A stretch of DNA of 64,000 bases from Caballeronia sp. SEWSISQ10-4 2 (GTDB lineage Bacteria; Pseudomonadota; Gammaproteobacteria; Burkholderiales; Burkholderiaceae): positions 186,001-250,000 of the forward strand of contig NZ_JALPRJ010000001.1 of assembly GCF_030464885.1 (NCBI RefSeq), in the 5' to 3' direction. Below are positions 7,055 through 15,375 of this stretch, one piece after another (the stretch's first letter is position 1; each line of letters starts with the position of its first letter). The position numbers and the translations under genes were made by a program. The notes under the pieces are model-generated. The model saw only the letters and a list, made by a program, of their open reading frames with translations, did not search any database and was not told where the DNA came from.

Positions 7055-7558
7055 ATGGCTGACTTTCGAATCTGGTCCGATGAATTCGCGGCCAACGGTC
7101 ATCTCTCGAAGAATCACGAATTCGATCAGCAGGCATTCGGCGTAAATGGCGAGAACCTCTCGCCCGCGCTGCAATGGGACGGCGTACCGGCCGATGCCAG
7201 CAGCCTCGCCCTCACCGTCTACGATCCCGACGCGCCCACCGGCAGCGGTTTCTGGCACTGGATCGTGGTGAACATTCCGGTGGAGACACGCTCGCTGCCG
7301 CAAAACGCCGGCAAGGCCGACGGCAGCCTGCTGCCCGCCGGCGCGCTGCAACTGCACAACGACTATGGCACGGTCGGTTTCGGCGGCGCTGCGCCGCCGC
7401 GTGGCGACAAGCCGCATCGCTACATTTTCCGGATCCACGCGCTGAAGGCGGAGCACCTGCCGCTCGATATCACCGCGACCAACGCAGTCGCGCGTTTCAT
7501 GACGCATCTGAACGAAATCGATTCGGCGACCTACACCGGCCTGTATCAGTTGAAATAA
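7055..7558 (+). CDS. YbhB/YbcL family (PEBP-like) protein
   Basis: The 167-aa protein starts after AAAGGAG. It has both signatures of the phosphatidylethanolamine-binding/Raf-kinase-inhibitor-like family: YDPDAPTGSGFWHWIVVNIP and GTVGFGGAAPPRGDKPHRYIF, which form the anion-binding pocket. The length matches bacterial YbhB. There is no signal peptide, so it should be cytosolic. A strong terminator follows, so it is a single-gene unit. The biological role of the bacterial proteins is poorly defined. Confidence 0.93.
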   Translation: MADFRIWSDEFAANGHLSKNHEFDQQAFGVNGENLSPALQWDGVPADASSLALTVYDPDAPTGSGFWHWIVVNIPVETRSLPQNAGKADGSLLPAGALQLHNDYGTVGFGGAAPPRGDKPHRYIFRIHALKAEHLPLDITATNAVARFMTHLNEIDSATYTGLYQLK

Positions 7559-7569
7559 GCACCGGGCTC

Positions 7570-7618
7570 AAGGTCCGCGCGTCAGCTGCCTCAGCTTTAA
7601 TGCCGCGCGGACCTTTTT
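7570..7618 (+). terminator. Rho-independent terminator after the PEBP gene
   Basis: AGGTCCGCGCG (7571-7581) pairs with CGCGCGGACCT and is followed by five T residues. Confidence 0.85.
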
Positions 7619-7679
7619 GAAGTAACCCATCTGAAAGGCGCGAGCCTTACACTTCGCGCTCCCCTCTCCTTCCCTATCG

Positions 7680-9047
7680 ATGGACGCAGAACAAGGCCTT
7701 CCTCTTCCCCAGCGCTATTGGGCCATCCTGGTCGTGGCGCTCGGCATCACGCTCGCCGTACTCGATGGCGCTATCGCCAACGTCGCGCTTCCCACCATCG
7801 CCCGCAACCTGAACGCCAGTCCAGCCGACTCCATCTGGGTCGTGAACGCGTATCAGCTCGCCATCACCGTCTCGCTGCTGCCGCTCGCCTCGCTCGGCGA
7901 CCGGATCGGCTACCGGCGTGTGTACATGTCGGGGCTCGCGCTCTTCACCATCGCGTCGTTCGGATGCGCGCTCTCGGGATCTCTGAGCTCGCTGGCTATT
8001 GCACGCGTGATACAAGGCTTCGGCGCAGCGGGCATCATGAGCGTCAACACGGCGCTGGTGCGCATGATCTATCCCACCGAACATCTTGGCCGCGGCGTCA
8101 GCATCAACGCCTCCGTGGTGGCGATCTCGGCGGTCATCGGACCGACGGTCGCATCCGGCGTGCTCGCGGTCGCACCGTGGCCGTGGCTCTTCGCGATCAA
8201 CGTGCCCATCGGCATCGCTGCGTTAGCCTTGGGCTGGAAAGCGTTGCCGCGCACACCGGGACACCGGCAACCCTACGACTATCTCAGCGCGCTGATGAAC
8301 GCGGCGGTGTTCGGGCTCGCGATCACGGCTATCGATGGACTCGGTCACGGTGAACATCGTCCGTACGTGCTCGCCGAGTTTCTGGTCGCAGGCGTGATCG
8401 GATACTTTTTCGTGCGGCGGCAACTGACGCAAAGCGCGCCGCTCCTGCCCATCGATCTGCTGAGAATCCCCGTGTTCGCGCTGTCGATTGCGACGTCGTT
8501 CTGCTCGTTCACCGCGCAAATGCTGACGTTTGTCTCGCTGCCGTTTTTGCTGCAGAACACGTTTGGCATGAGCCAGGTTCAGACAGGCTTTCTGATGACA
8601 CCGTGGCCGCTGGTGATCGTGTTTATCGCGCCGCTCGCCGGCATGCTGTCCGACCGGTATTCCGCAGGCGCACTGGGTGGTGTCGGGCTGGCTCTCATGA
8701 CCCTCGGCTTGCTGCTGCTCGCGACAACCGGAGCGCATCCCGCGCCCTTCGATATCGCGTGGCGCATGGCACTGTGCGGCCTCGGCTTCGGTCTGTTCCA
8801 GTCACCAAACAATCGCCAGATGTTGTCGTCGGCGCCGCGTAGTCGCAGCGGCGGTGCAAGCGGCATGCTAGGGACGGCGCGGCTCTCCGGACAGACACTC
8901 GGCGCGGCGCTTGTCGCGCTGATTTTCGGCAGTGCGCCGCAGCACGGCGCGACCATCTCGCTGGTCGTCGCGGCGGGGTTCGCTGCTGCGGCGGCGCTCG
9001 CCAGCCTGATGCGTATTTCGCACAGCAAGACACCTGCGACCGCCTGA
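7680..9047 (+). CDS. MFS drug transporter, DHA2 (EmrB/QacA) type
   Basis: The 455-aa integral membrane protein has an estimated 13-14 hydrophobic segments. Features of proton-driven multidrug exporters are present: the first-helix LDGAIANVALPTIA motif, the loop-2 motif GDRIGYRRVY, and motif C of antiporters in helix 5 (AVIGPTVASGVL). The C-terminal half carries SLPFLLQ and MLGTARLSGQTLG segments usual for DHA2 members. No fusion-protein or outer-membrane partner gene is adjacent, so it may act alone in the inner membrane. The ribosome site is weak. The substrate cannot be predicted. Confidence 0.9.
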   Translation: MDAEQGLPLPQRYWAILVVALGITLAVLDGAIANVALPTIARNLNASPADSIWVVNAYQLAITVSLLPLASLGDRIGYRRVYMSGLALFTIASFGCALSGSLSSLAIARVIQGFGAAGIMSVNTALVRMIYPTEHLGRGVSINASVVAISAVIGPTVASGVLAVAPWPWLFAINVPIGIAALALGWKALPRTPGHRQPYDYLSALMNAAVFGLAITAIDGLGHGEHRPYVLAEFLVAGVIGYFFVRRQLTQSAPLLPIDLLRIPVFALSIATSFCSFTAQMLTFVSLPFLLQNTFGMSQVQTGFLMTPWPLVIVFIAPLAGMLSDRYSAGALGGVGLALMTLGLLLLATTGAHPAPFDIAWRMALCGLGFGLFQSPNNRQMLSSAPRSRSGGASGMLGTARLSGQTLGAALVALIFGSAPQHGATISLVVAAGFAAAAALASLMRISHSKTPATA

Positions 9048-9105
9048 ATCCATCGCCAATCCGGTCCCGCATTCAAAAACCGTCAAAAGCCATTGGGCAC
9101 ACCCT

Positions 9106-9318
9106 TTGCTGAATCGAGCGAGCGAGACTCCGCACGCCGGAGCCGCTTCGTTTACTGCACTAGGGAGCTTATTTCATGGCTGGTTCACCGACGAATATTC
9201 GCCAAAGTCGGCGCGGTTGGCATCCGGGAATAACGCTGCGATCAAAGCGTTGCCGATTATCAAGTATCACTATGCAATGGCCCGGCAACTCGCCAAGCTC
9301 AAGGGCGTGACCTCATGA
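9106..9318 (+). CDS. Possible small hypothetical protein
   Basis: The open frame has Burkholderia-like codon use in its second half (FTDEYSPKSARLASGN, ALPIIKYHYAMARQLAKLKG). The only start in the track position is a TTG without a ribosome site, and no ATG lies in frame before the convincing part, so the start is uncertain. A second frame beginning with ATG at 9177 has a better ribosome site but an unnatural arginine/serine-rich product. It fills most of the gap between the MFS gene and the DUF1488 gene. Confidence 0.3.
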   Translation: MLNRASETPHAGAASFTALGSLFHGWFTDEYSPKSARLASGNNAAIKALPIIKYHYAMARQLAKLKGVTS

Positions 9319-9383
9319 ACGCCGCGTCTGGTCCGCTCGCCCCAACCGTCCCTGATCCCCGGCCAGTCTATGAGGACTCGACC

Positions 9384-9671
9384 ATGCACATCCAGTTTTC
9401 CAACGACCCGCCGACCTATGACGGCGACGATTTCGCGCTTCACTTCACCGCGCTCGTCGATGCTCAGCCGGTAGTGTGTTCCATCTCCGCCGAAGCGCTC
9501 GAGGACCATTTTGGCGCTGCATCCGTACGGGAAGACGATTTGCTGCCGGCGTTCGAACGGGGCCGCGCGCGAATCCACGCGGTGTGTGCGGAAGCCCTTG
9601 ACAGCAATGGCGGAGAGAGCGTCGTATTACGTAGCGGATTGTTTCGCGTTGCGGGCATGGAACCGGAATGA
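9384..9671 (+). CDS. DUF1488 family protein
   Basis: The ATG at 9384 follows GAGGA at seven bases and opens MHIQFSNDPPTYDG. The 95-aa protein has the DUF1488 pattern: a strand-rich N-terminus, FTALVDAQPVVCSISAEALEDHFGA, then a helix FERGRARIHAVCAEALDS and a C-terminal VLRSGLF strand. The in-frame extension to 9315 has no ribosome site. It is cytosolic. The family's function is not established. It belongs to a run of small stress-type genes up to 12.2 kb. Confidence 0.8.
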   Translation: MHIQFSNDPPTYDGDDFALHFTALVDAQPVVCSISAEALEDHFGAASVREDDLLPAFERGRARIHAVCAEALDSNGGESVVLRSGLFRVAGMEPE

Positions 9672-9727
9672 CCGCGGCGGTCCATCCGTCATCGGTTCAC
9701 TGATTCACACGCTTCCCGGAGGTCCTC

Positions 9728-10327
9728 ATGTCGCTGATCATTGCAGGACGGTTTCAAACCTTCCCCAAAGCCGAAGCCGCCGCCCAGCGCCTCTTCGCGC
9801 GCGGGTTTCTCGAAGAAGATGTCACGCTATTCTACGTCGCCCCAAGCGGTCAGCATGGACTGATCGGCGGCGACCACCAGGCCGACGCAAGCGCGCAAGA
9901 GGTATCGAAGGGTGCGGGCAAAGGCGTCACGATCGGCGCGGTGCTCGGGGCGATCGTCGGCGCGGCCTTGTTCGTGCTGTTCAAAGCTCCCTGGCTGGCT
10001 GCCGTGCTGGCCGCCGGCGCGGGTGCGTATGTCGGATCGCTGATCGGCGCCATGGCGCATGCGCGTTCCGGCGAACGCGCGGCGGCCAGTTCAACCAGCA
10101 CCGGCAATCATGACTCGGCGAATGCCGTTGACCCTCGGCACTCCGGCGTAGTCGTCGCCGTTCACGTTGCGCCGGAATTGCAGGCGGAAGCAGCAGCCAT
10201 CCTTCGAGATGCGGGTGGCAAGGAAGTCGAACGTGCTTCGGGGCAATGGCGAAATGGCCGCTGGGCCGATTTCGATCCTGTCAAACCGCCGCAACCGGTT
10301 CGCGAATTTGCGGAACCGCGTGCATAA
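9728..10327 (+). CDS. Glycine-zipper membrane protein, 199 aa
   Basis: A strong GGAGG precedes the ATG. Residues 1-40 (IIAGRFQTFPKAEAAAQRLFARGFLEEDVTLFYV) resemble the ferredoxin-like flexible-loop domain of general-stress 17M-type proteins. A hydrophobic Gly-rich pair of segments follows (VTIGAVLGAIVGAALFVLF, WLAAVLAAGAGAYVGSLIGAMA, residues about 65-115). A C-terminal repeat of the first fold (GVVVAVHVAPELQAEAAAILRDAGGKEVERA) ends in WADFDPV. The likely location is the inner membrane with both soluble ends on one side. A stress or envelope role is inferred from related proteins only. Confidence 0.75.
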   Translation: MSLIIAGRFQTFPKAEAAAQRLFARGFLEEDVTLFYVAPSGQHGLIGGDHQADASAQEVSKGAGKGVTIGAVLGAIVGAALFVLFKAPWLAAVLAAGAGAYVGSLIGAMAHARSGERAAASSTSTGNHDSANAVDPRHSGVVVAVHVAPELQAEAAAILRDAGGKEVERASGQWRNGRWADFDPVKPPQPVREFAEPRA

Positions 10328-10339
10328 GACCGGGTGATT

Positions 10340-10380
10340 TGAGCCGCTCCGCGCGTTGAGCGCCGCGAGCGGCTTTTTCG
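10340..10380 (+). terminator. Rho-independent terminator
   Basis: AGCCGCTC (10342-10349) pairs with GAGCGGCT (10367-10374), followed by TTTTT. It closes the glycine-zipper gene. Confidence 0.85.
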
Positions 10381-10713
10381 TTGTTTTATGTTTTCAGAAC
10401 CTTACTAACTACACCCCGGGGTTGAACGCGAGAAGCTCGTGCGTATCGAGGGTAATTGCTTCTTCAGTAGAAAATTTTGGCCATGGTTGGGAGAGCAAAT
10501 GCCGCCCATTTACCCTCTTGGTTGCCAAGCAATTTTTGCGCTCGCGCCGGTAACCTGGAAGCGCGTCATGCGCCGCCTTTTTATGCTGATTCGCGGCGTC
10601 GGGCGCTCCCGGTTTCGCAGTATCGGGCACGGCTGTTGCGTCTCTCCCCTCGACCGCAGTCCACGGCAAAAAGAGGACTGCGGGCCATCTTCGATCACTC
10701 ACAGGAGGTTCAT
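10381..10713 (+). other. Non-coding stretch upstream of the DUF2383 gene
   Basis: No convincing reading frame. The last bases hold the AGGAGG ribosome site of the gene at 10714. No clear promoter or repeat was seen. Confidence 0.4.
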
Positions 10714-11166
10714 ATGAGCACTAATATCGTATCGGCACTGAACGATCTGGTTGAAACGTCGAAGGACGGCGAGAAGGGTTTCCTGAAGGCCGCTGAAGAC
10801 ACCAAGGATCCCACCCTGAAGCAACTCTTCACCGGTCGCGCCGAAGACTGCGCGCGCGGCGCACGCGAGTTGCAGGACGTGGTCCAGCGGCTAGGCGGAA
10901 AACCGCATACTGGCGGCACGGTTGGCGGCGCTTTGCATCGCGGCTGGGTCGATGTCAAGTCGGCAGTGGCGCACCGTACCGATCACGCGATCCTCTCTGA
11001 ATGCGAGCGCGGCGAAGATGTGGCGAAGAAAAATTATCGGGATGCTTTGGACAAGGAACTGCCCGCCGACGTACGTGCCATCGTGGAACGCCAATACCAG
11101 GGCGTGATCGAAAACCACGACCGTATTCGCGATCTGCGCGACCAATACGCGGCAACTAAGCCATAG
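10714..11166 (+). CDS. PA2169/DUF2383 four-helix-bundle protein
   Basis: The ATG at 10714 follows a perfect AGGAGG. The 150-aa protein reads as ferritin-like helices: VSALNDLVETSKDGEKGFLKAAEDTKD, LKQLFTGRAEDCARGARELQDVVQRLGG, GWVDVKSAVAHRTDHAILSECERGEDVAKKNYRDAL, VERQYQGVIENHDRIRDLRDQ. It carries the GE..F..AAE...D.....F and ECERGED motifs of the PA2169 family. It is cytosolic, and a stress role is commonly assumed but unproven. It is a monocistronic unit closed by a terminator. Confidence 0.88.
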   Translation: MSTNIVSALNDLVETSKDGEKGFLKAAEDTKDPTLKQLFTGRAEDCARGARELQDVVQRLGGKPHTGGTVGGALHRGWVDVKSAVAHRTDHAILSECERGEDVAKKNYRDALDKELPADVRAIVERQYQGVIENHDRIRDLRDQYAATKP

Positions 11167-11189
11167 TCACTGCTCGTAGGCTGCAGTCG

Positions 11190-11222
11190 AGCCGCTGCGC
11201 TGAAAAGCGTGGCGGCTTTTTT
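11190..11222 (+). terminator. Rho-independent terminator
   Basis: AGCCGC-tg-CGCT and AGCG-tg-GCGGCT pair around a GAAA loop, followed by a T run. Confidence 0.85.
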
Positions 11223-11345
11223 ACATCGATGCGAATAGTTACGTTTGGGGGTTCGCTATCAGTCACGATTCAATCGTCCAGCGGGCTCGCGCGGCCGTTG
11301 CAAAATCCATCGGGACAGCAGATCAGAAACCACACGGCGCACGTT

Positions 11346-11384
11346 AAAGAACCCGCCGGCCGCGAGAGCGGCCGGCGGGTTTTG
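11346..11384 (-). terminator. Strong hairpin terminator
   Basis: AACCCGCCGGCCGC (11350-11363), GAGA loop, then the exact complement to 11381. It lies just past the stop of the minus-strand gene at 11412 and can serve either strand. Confidence 0.8.
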
Positions 11385-11411
11385 CAAGGCAGCCCCAATG
11401 CATAACGCAAG

Positions 11412-11729
11412 CTACTGCGGCGAGCCTTTGTCGTTGGTACCCATCGCCGATGCCGCAGCAGCAGCCGACGCGCCCTTGGCATGCATTGCCTTGTTCTGTT
11501 TGTGCATAGTCGTACCACCCATGCCCTTCTTGCTCATACCCATGCTGCCGGAAGCCGCCATACCGCCTTCAGTCGGCGCCGCAGTGGCACCGCCGTGCCC
11601 ACCTACTTCACTGGCGCCCGCGCCGGCCGTCGGCCCTCCTGACGAGCCACCGGCAGATTGAGCCAGTACCGGACCTGACAGCGCAAAAGCCATCGCGCCA
11701 AGCAATGCAAACTTGTTCGTTCGATTCAT
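11412..11729 (-). CDS. Secreted glycine/alanine/methionine-rich protein, 105 aa
   Basis: AAGGAG precedes the ATG at 11729. A signal peptide (residues 1-23, cut after LAQS) leads to a low-complexity chain rich in Gly, Ala and Ser, with a methionine/lysine stretch (GSMGMSKKGMGGTTMHKQNKAM) near the C-terminus. It has no cysteine and no recognisable fold, and is likely a disordered periplasmic protein. The Met/His content could suit metal binding, but that is speculation. It is a single-gene unit with a strong terminator. Confidence 0.72.
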   Translation of the reverse strand: MNRTNKFALLGAMAFALSGPVLAQSAGGSSGGPTAGAGASEVGGHGGATAAPTEGGMAASGSMGMSKKGMGGTTMHKQNKAMHAKGASAAAAASAMGTNDKGSPQ

Positions 11730-11877
11730 GAAAAATCTCCTTTTCCCTGAGGGCCTGGTTCGCCGATACCCGGATCGAGGACCGAAGCCGTTATGAGTGA
11801 CGCACTACGTGCAACCATAACAATTCGTACTTCTTATTTATTTAATCCCACAATCATCCTGCTACCGACAACACCAA

Positions 11878-11910
11878 CAAACGGGCAGCACCCGCGCCGC
11901 CCGTTTCGCT
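11878..11910 (-). terminator. Hairpin terminator after the BON gene
   Basis: AAACGGGC (11879-11886) pairs with GCCCGTTT (11899-11906). The T tract on the minus strand is short. Confidence 0.5.
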
Positions 11911-11917
11911 AAAACAC

Positions 11918-12250
11918 TTACTGGACGACCTTCAGGTGATTGCGCACCGACGCCACGCCATCCACTTTGGACACCACATCTTCCGCGCCGCTCTTGTCTT
12001 CAGACGACGGCACCGTGCCCGTCAACGATACAACGCCAGCCCGCGTCTTCACATGAATGTGCGTGGACTTCACGTTCTTCGCGCCCAGCAACTCGGCCTT
12101 GACCTTGGTCGTGATTGCCGTGTCATCGACCTTTGTACCTATCGACGTGGAGGCGCCCGTTGATGTGGTGGCGGTTTGTGCATTGACGTTAAGCGCAAAC
12201 ACGACACACGCGATACAACCGGCTGCCTTCAGGATCTGGGTCGACTTCAT
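11918..12250 (-). CDS. BON-domain periplasmic protein (OsmY-like)
   Basis: AGGAGAG precedes the ATG at 12250. A signal peptide (residues 1-24, ending VNAQ) is followed by one BON domain (residues about 40-109). The usual pattern is visible: DDTAITTKVKAELLGAKNVKSTHIHVKTRAGVVSLTGTV, then SVDGVASVRNHLKVV-type ending. BON proteins bind phospholipid or envelope surfaces and are often osmotic or stress induced. A single BON copy makes it about half the length of E. coli OsmY. Confidence 0.9.
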   Translation of the reverse strand: MKSTQILKAAGCIACVVFALNVNAQTATTSTGASTSIGTKVDDTAITTKVKAELLGAKNVKSTHIHVKTRAGVVSLTGTVPSSEDKSGAEDVVSKVDGVASVRNHLKVVQ

Positions 12251-12735
12251 AGGTTTCTCTCCTTCTATACGGTTTAAAAAACTGCGGGTGTTCCCGCTGT
12301 CTTATTGAACGCAGGCCGCCTCGTACGGCCGCAGCATGAGCGCTGCGAAGACCTGCTCGTTTTCATACAGGCAGCGCCAACACGCCACCCGTAGCGATAT
12401 GTCATTCGCAAGTAGCATGCCGCACCGCAAACAACAATCGGCAAATGTAACCCGGAGAACAGCGTTGAAACCGCATGTGGCAACGCTTACCCGATCTTTT
12501 GTCCCGCCGATGTTCACCAATCGCAGGCGACTCACAGCGAGTCTTGATACGCGCAGTCCTTTTGCCCGCGCGCGTGTAAAAAGTGCGCGCCGTCAGGGCT
12601 TGATCGAACGCCCGGCCATGCCGCCGGCCAAGGGAATCGCATTGAAACCTAGCGCTCACGCGCCCTGCGACCCGCATGGCATGACTGTTGCTATTAAGGG
12701 ACCACAAAAGTCCCAACATTGAGGAATAACACGCA
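12251..12735 (+). other. Non-coding region between BON gene and rpoN
   Basis: No convincing gene. Two small hairpins are visible: GCGGG-tgtt-CCCGC near 12285-12298, and GGGAC-cacaaaa-GTCCC at about 12700-12716. The second lies just ahead of the rpoN ribosome site (GAGG). Confidence 0.4.
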
Positions 12736-14220
12736 ATGCCGCCTTCTCTCGAACTACGTACCAAGCAAAGTCTTGCGCTCACGCCGCGCCTCCAGCAATC
12801 GGTTCGTCTGCTGCAACTTTCATCGCTCGAGTTCCAGCAGGAATTGCGCAACGCCCTGGATACGAATCCCTTCCTCGAATACGACGAGACGCAAGCGGAA
12901 GATAACGCGCTCTCCACCGATAACGGCAACTCCATGGGCGACGCGCCCATGGCAAGCGATCAGAACGCGCCCGCCGATGTGCCGATGGCCGCCGAGAGCA
13001 ACGCCGATGCTTCGGACAACAGCGACTCACAGTCGCATGAGGACTCAATGAGCGAGTTCTCGTCCGATCCGTTCGGCCGGAGCTCGACTCGCAATAACGG
13101 CGATGGCGACGGCTCCGACCCGGCTGACTGGGTTCGCATCGAACCGTCGCTGCATGAAACGCTGCACGATACGCTGCGGCTCTATCCCATCAACGATCGC
13201 GACCGCGCGGTGGCGCAGCTCATCATCGAAGCACTCGATGACGATGGTTACCTGCGTCAGGACTTGCAGGAGTTGTCGGAGCTGGTCGATATCGAGCCGG
13301 CATTGTCCGAGGACGAATTGAATATTGCATTGAAGCTCGTGCAATCGCTCGACAAGCCAGGTGTCGGCGCGCGTACCTTGTCCGAATGTTTGTCGTTGCA
13401 ACTCGAGGCGTTGTGTCCCGAAACACCGGGACGCGACGTCGCGCTCGAGATCGTTGTGCATCACCTGGAGCGGCTGGCGCGACGTGAGCAGGCCGAGTTG
13501 CAAAAGAAGATCGGCTGCAGCGCGGAAGAACTGCGCATTGCCTGCGCGCTCGTGCGCAAACTCGATCCCAAGCCGGGCGCGAATTACGGTGCGGCGGAAG
13601 ACAACTACGTCGTGCCCGACGTGATCGTGCGCCAGGTCAAGAAGAACTGGGTCGTGACGATCAACCCGGCCGTGCTGCCCCGCGCGCGTATTCATCGCAT
13701 GTACGCCGAATTGTTCGCGCAGTCGGCGGGCGCAAGCCGCTCGCCGCTTGCTCAACAATTGCAGGAAGCGCGCTGGCTGATCCGTAACGCGCAGCAACGC
13801 TTCACGACCATTCAGCGCGTGGCGGAATGCATCGTGTCGCATCAGAAGGCGTTCTTCGACTATGGGGAAATCGCGCTTAAACCGCTGGTTTTGCGCGATG
13901 TCGCCGATGAACTCGAACTCCATGAATCGACCATTTCCCGCGCGACGGGCAACAAGTACATGTCCACGCCGCGCGGTATTTTCGAGTTCAAGCACTTCTT
14001 CCCGCGCGAACTCAGCACCGAAAGCGGCGGTACGTGTTCGGCGGCCGCCGTGCGGGCCTTGCTGAAAGAAATGATCGCGAAGGAGAACAGCAGCGATCCG
14101 CTGTCCGATGTAAGTCTCGCCAAGATGCTGGCGGATCAGGGAGTGATCGTGGCGCGCCGGACGGTGGCGAAGTATCGCCATCTGATGAAGGTGCCGCCGG
14201 CGGAGTTGCGTCGGGCTTGA
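12736..14220 (+). CDS. rpoN: RNA polymerase sigma-54 factor
   Basis: The 494-aa protein directs polymerase to -24/-12 promoters that need AAA+ activators. Region I is present at the N-terminus (TKQSLALTPRLQQSVRLLQLSSLEFQQEL, Gln/Leu-rich). It is followed by an acidic linker (residues 50-125, rich in Asp, Ser and Asn), the core-binding and cross-link regions, a helix-turn-helix, and the RpoN box ARRTVAKYR at 473-481. The usual rpoN neighbours (lptB, hpf, ptsN) are absent, so this is a stand-alone copy, probably the second rpoN of a Burkholderia-type genome. Two sigma-54 activators lie within 9 kb. Confidence 0.95.
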   Translation: MPPSLELRTKQSLALTPRLQQSVRLLQLSSLEFQQELRNALDTNPFLEYDETQAEDNALSTDNGNSMGDAPMASDQNAPADVPMAAESNADASDNSDSQSHEDSMSEFSSDPFGRSSTRNNGDGDGSDPADWVRIEPSLHETLHDTLRLYPINDRDRAVAQLIIEALDDDGYLRQDLQELSELVDIEPALSEDELNIALKLVQSLDKPGVGARTLSECLSLQLEALCPETPGRDVALEIVVHHLERLARREQAELQKKIGCSAEELRIACALVRKLDPKPGANYGAAEDNYVVPDVIVRQVKKNWVVTINPAVLPRARIHRMYAELFAQSAGASRSPLAQQLQEARWLIRNAQQRFTTIQRVAECIVSHQKAFFDYGEIALKPLVLRDVADELELHESTISRATGNKYMSTPRGIFEFKHFFPRELSTESGGTCSAAAVRALLKEMIAKENSSDPLSDVSLAKMLADQGVIVARRTVAKYRHLMKVPPAELRRA

Positions 14221-14242
14221 TGATTGATCGCATTGTTGCCTG

Positions 14243-14281
14243 AAAAAAGCGCCCCCTTGAGAAATCCTCGGGCGCTTTTTT
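14243..14281. terminator. Bidirectional terminator between rpoN and the BrkB gene
   Basis: AAAAAAGCGCCC (14243-14254) pairs with GGGCGCTTTTTT (14270-14281). A T run stands on both strands, and the stop of the convergent gene overlaps it. Confidence 0.88.
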
Positions 14282-15179
14282 ATCGCCAGCCGGAGACTCG
14301 TTGCGTGCGTCTGCGCGCGGCCATCGCCGAGACTTCCGCGCCCAGCAGGAACACCGCCGCCGAGTAGTACAGCCACATCAGGATGACCGCGAGCGACCCC
14401 GCTGCGCCGAAGGTGTTCGCCATGCCCGCGTGCTGCAGGTAGAACGCAAACAACCGTTTGCCGCCTTCGAACAACAATGCCGCGGTCAGCGCGCCGAGCG
14501 CGGCATCGCGCCATTGCATGCGCGTGCTGGGCAGGAATTTAAGCAACACCGAGAAGGCCAGGACCATCATCAGCAGGGAGATGGCTCGCTGCGCCAGCGC
14601 CGCGATCAGGAAAGACGGGCCGCCCGTGCCCAGCACCCATTGACCGACGATGACCACAAGGGCGTCGAGTACGAGCAACGCGACAATCAGCAAGGCCGCA
14701 CCCAGGACGAACGCGAAGGAGATCGCGCGGACTCGCAGTATTGCCAGGATGCTTTCCCGGGTACCCGCGATGGGCGCCGGCCAGATGACGTTGAGCGCGG
14801 TATGAAGCGATGAAAAGGTCGCCGATGCCCCCACCAGCACACCCACGCCCGATACGATCGCAGTGCGCGTTGCGATGTCTGCATGCCACGCATTGGCGAC
14901 GATCGCTTCCAGGGCATGGGCCGCATCTGCGCCTACTACGTCAGCTATTTCGCCGAACAGACGCCCCTGGACTGCATCCGCGCCGAAGAAAATGCTCGCC
15001 ACTGCGATGATGATCAGCAGGGTCGGGGCTAGCGAAAAAGCCGCGAAAAACGCGATCGAAGCGGAAAACATGACGCAGTGGTCCTGCGACCATTGGACGA
15101 TCGGGTCCTGGATCCAGGACCAGAAGGATTTCAGTCTTCCGTCTTTTGTTGCTGTGTTCAAGGCGTTGCGCTCCCGCAA
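14280..15179 (-). CDS. YihY/BrkB family inner-membrane protein
   Basis: The protein of up to 299 aa has about six membrane segments. The N-terminal WSQDHCVMFSASIAFFAAFSLAPTLLIIIAVA and the later FSSLHTALNVIWP, VRAISFAFVLGAALLIVALLVLDALVVIVG and GSLAVILMWLYYSAAVFLLGAEVSA segments are typical of the family formerly confused with RNase BN. The track start is a TTG at 15179. A TTG at 15161 (residue 7) lies ten bases after GGGAG and is a better start. The function in this family is unclear. Confidence 0.88.
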   Translation of the reverse strand: MRERNALNTATKDGRLKSFWSWIQDPIVQWSQDHCVMFSASIAFFAAFSLAPTLLIIIAVASIFFGADAVQGRLFGEIADVVGADAAHALEAIVANAWHADIATRTAIVSGVGVLVGASATFSSLHTALNVIWPAPIAGTRESILAILRVRAISFAFVLGAALLIVALLVLDALVVIVGQWVLGTGGPSFLIAALAQRAISLLMMVLAFSVLLKFLPSTRMQWRDAALGALTAALLFEGGKRLFAFYLQHAGMANTFGAAGSLAVILMWLYYSAAVFLLGAEVSAMAARRRTQRVSGWR

Positions 15180-15314
15180 GTTTTGCTTTTCTTGCGATGG
15201 TAGCGCGGATTTCGGGTTTTCCCTTGGGCCTCCCGGTTTGCAGCGGCAGCTTGGTTCATTTATTTAGTATTTCTTACTTTACGGCTCTCCCGGTACTGTC
15301 TTTCCGCTTAACGC

Positions 15315-15346
15315 AAAACCCCGCGGCGTTTTATCGGCGCGGGGCT
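15315..15346 (-). terminator. Terminator after otsA
   Basis: A CCCCGC/GCGGGG stem is followed on the minus strand by TTTTG. It lies 30 bases after the otsA stop. Confidence 0.75.
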
Positions 15347-15375
15347 GGATTTGTCTTACGTGTGCAACGCAATAC

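Noticed and set aside
13045..14514. Very long antisense frames over rpoN, zwf, ribBA, hisQ and the ABC genes
   Set aside because: High GC keeps antisense frames open; these products are Arg/His-rich with no motifs, while the sense strands encode recognised proteins.
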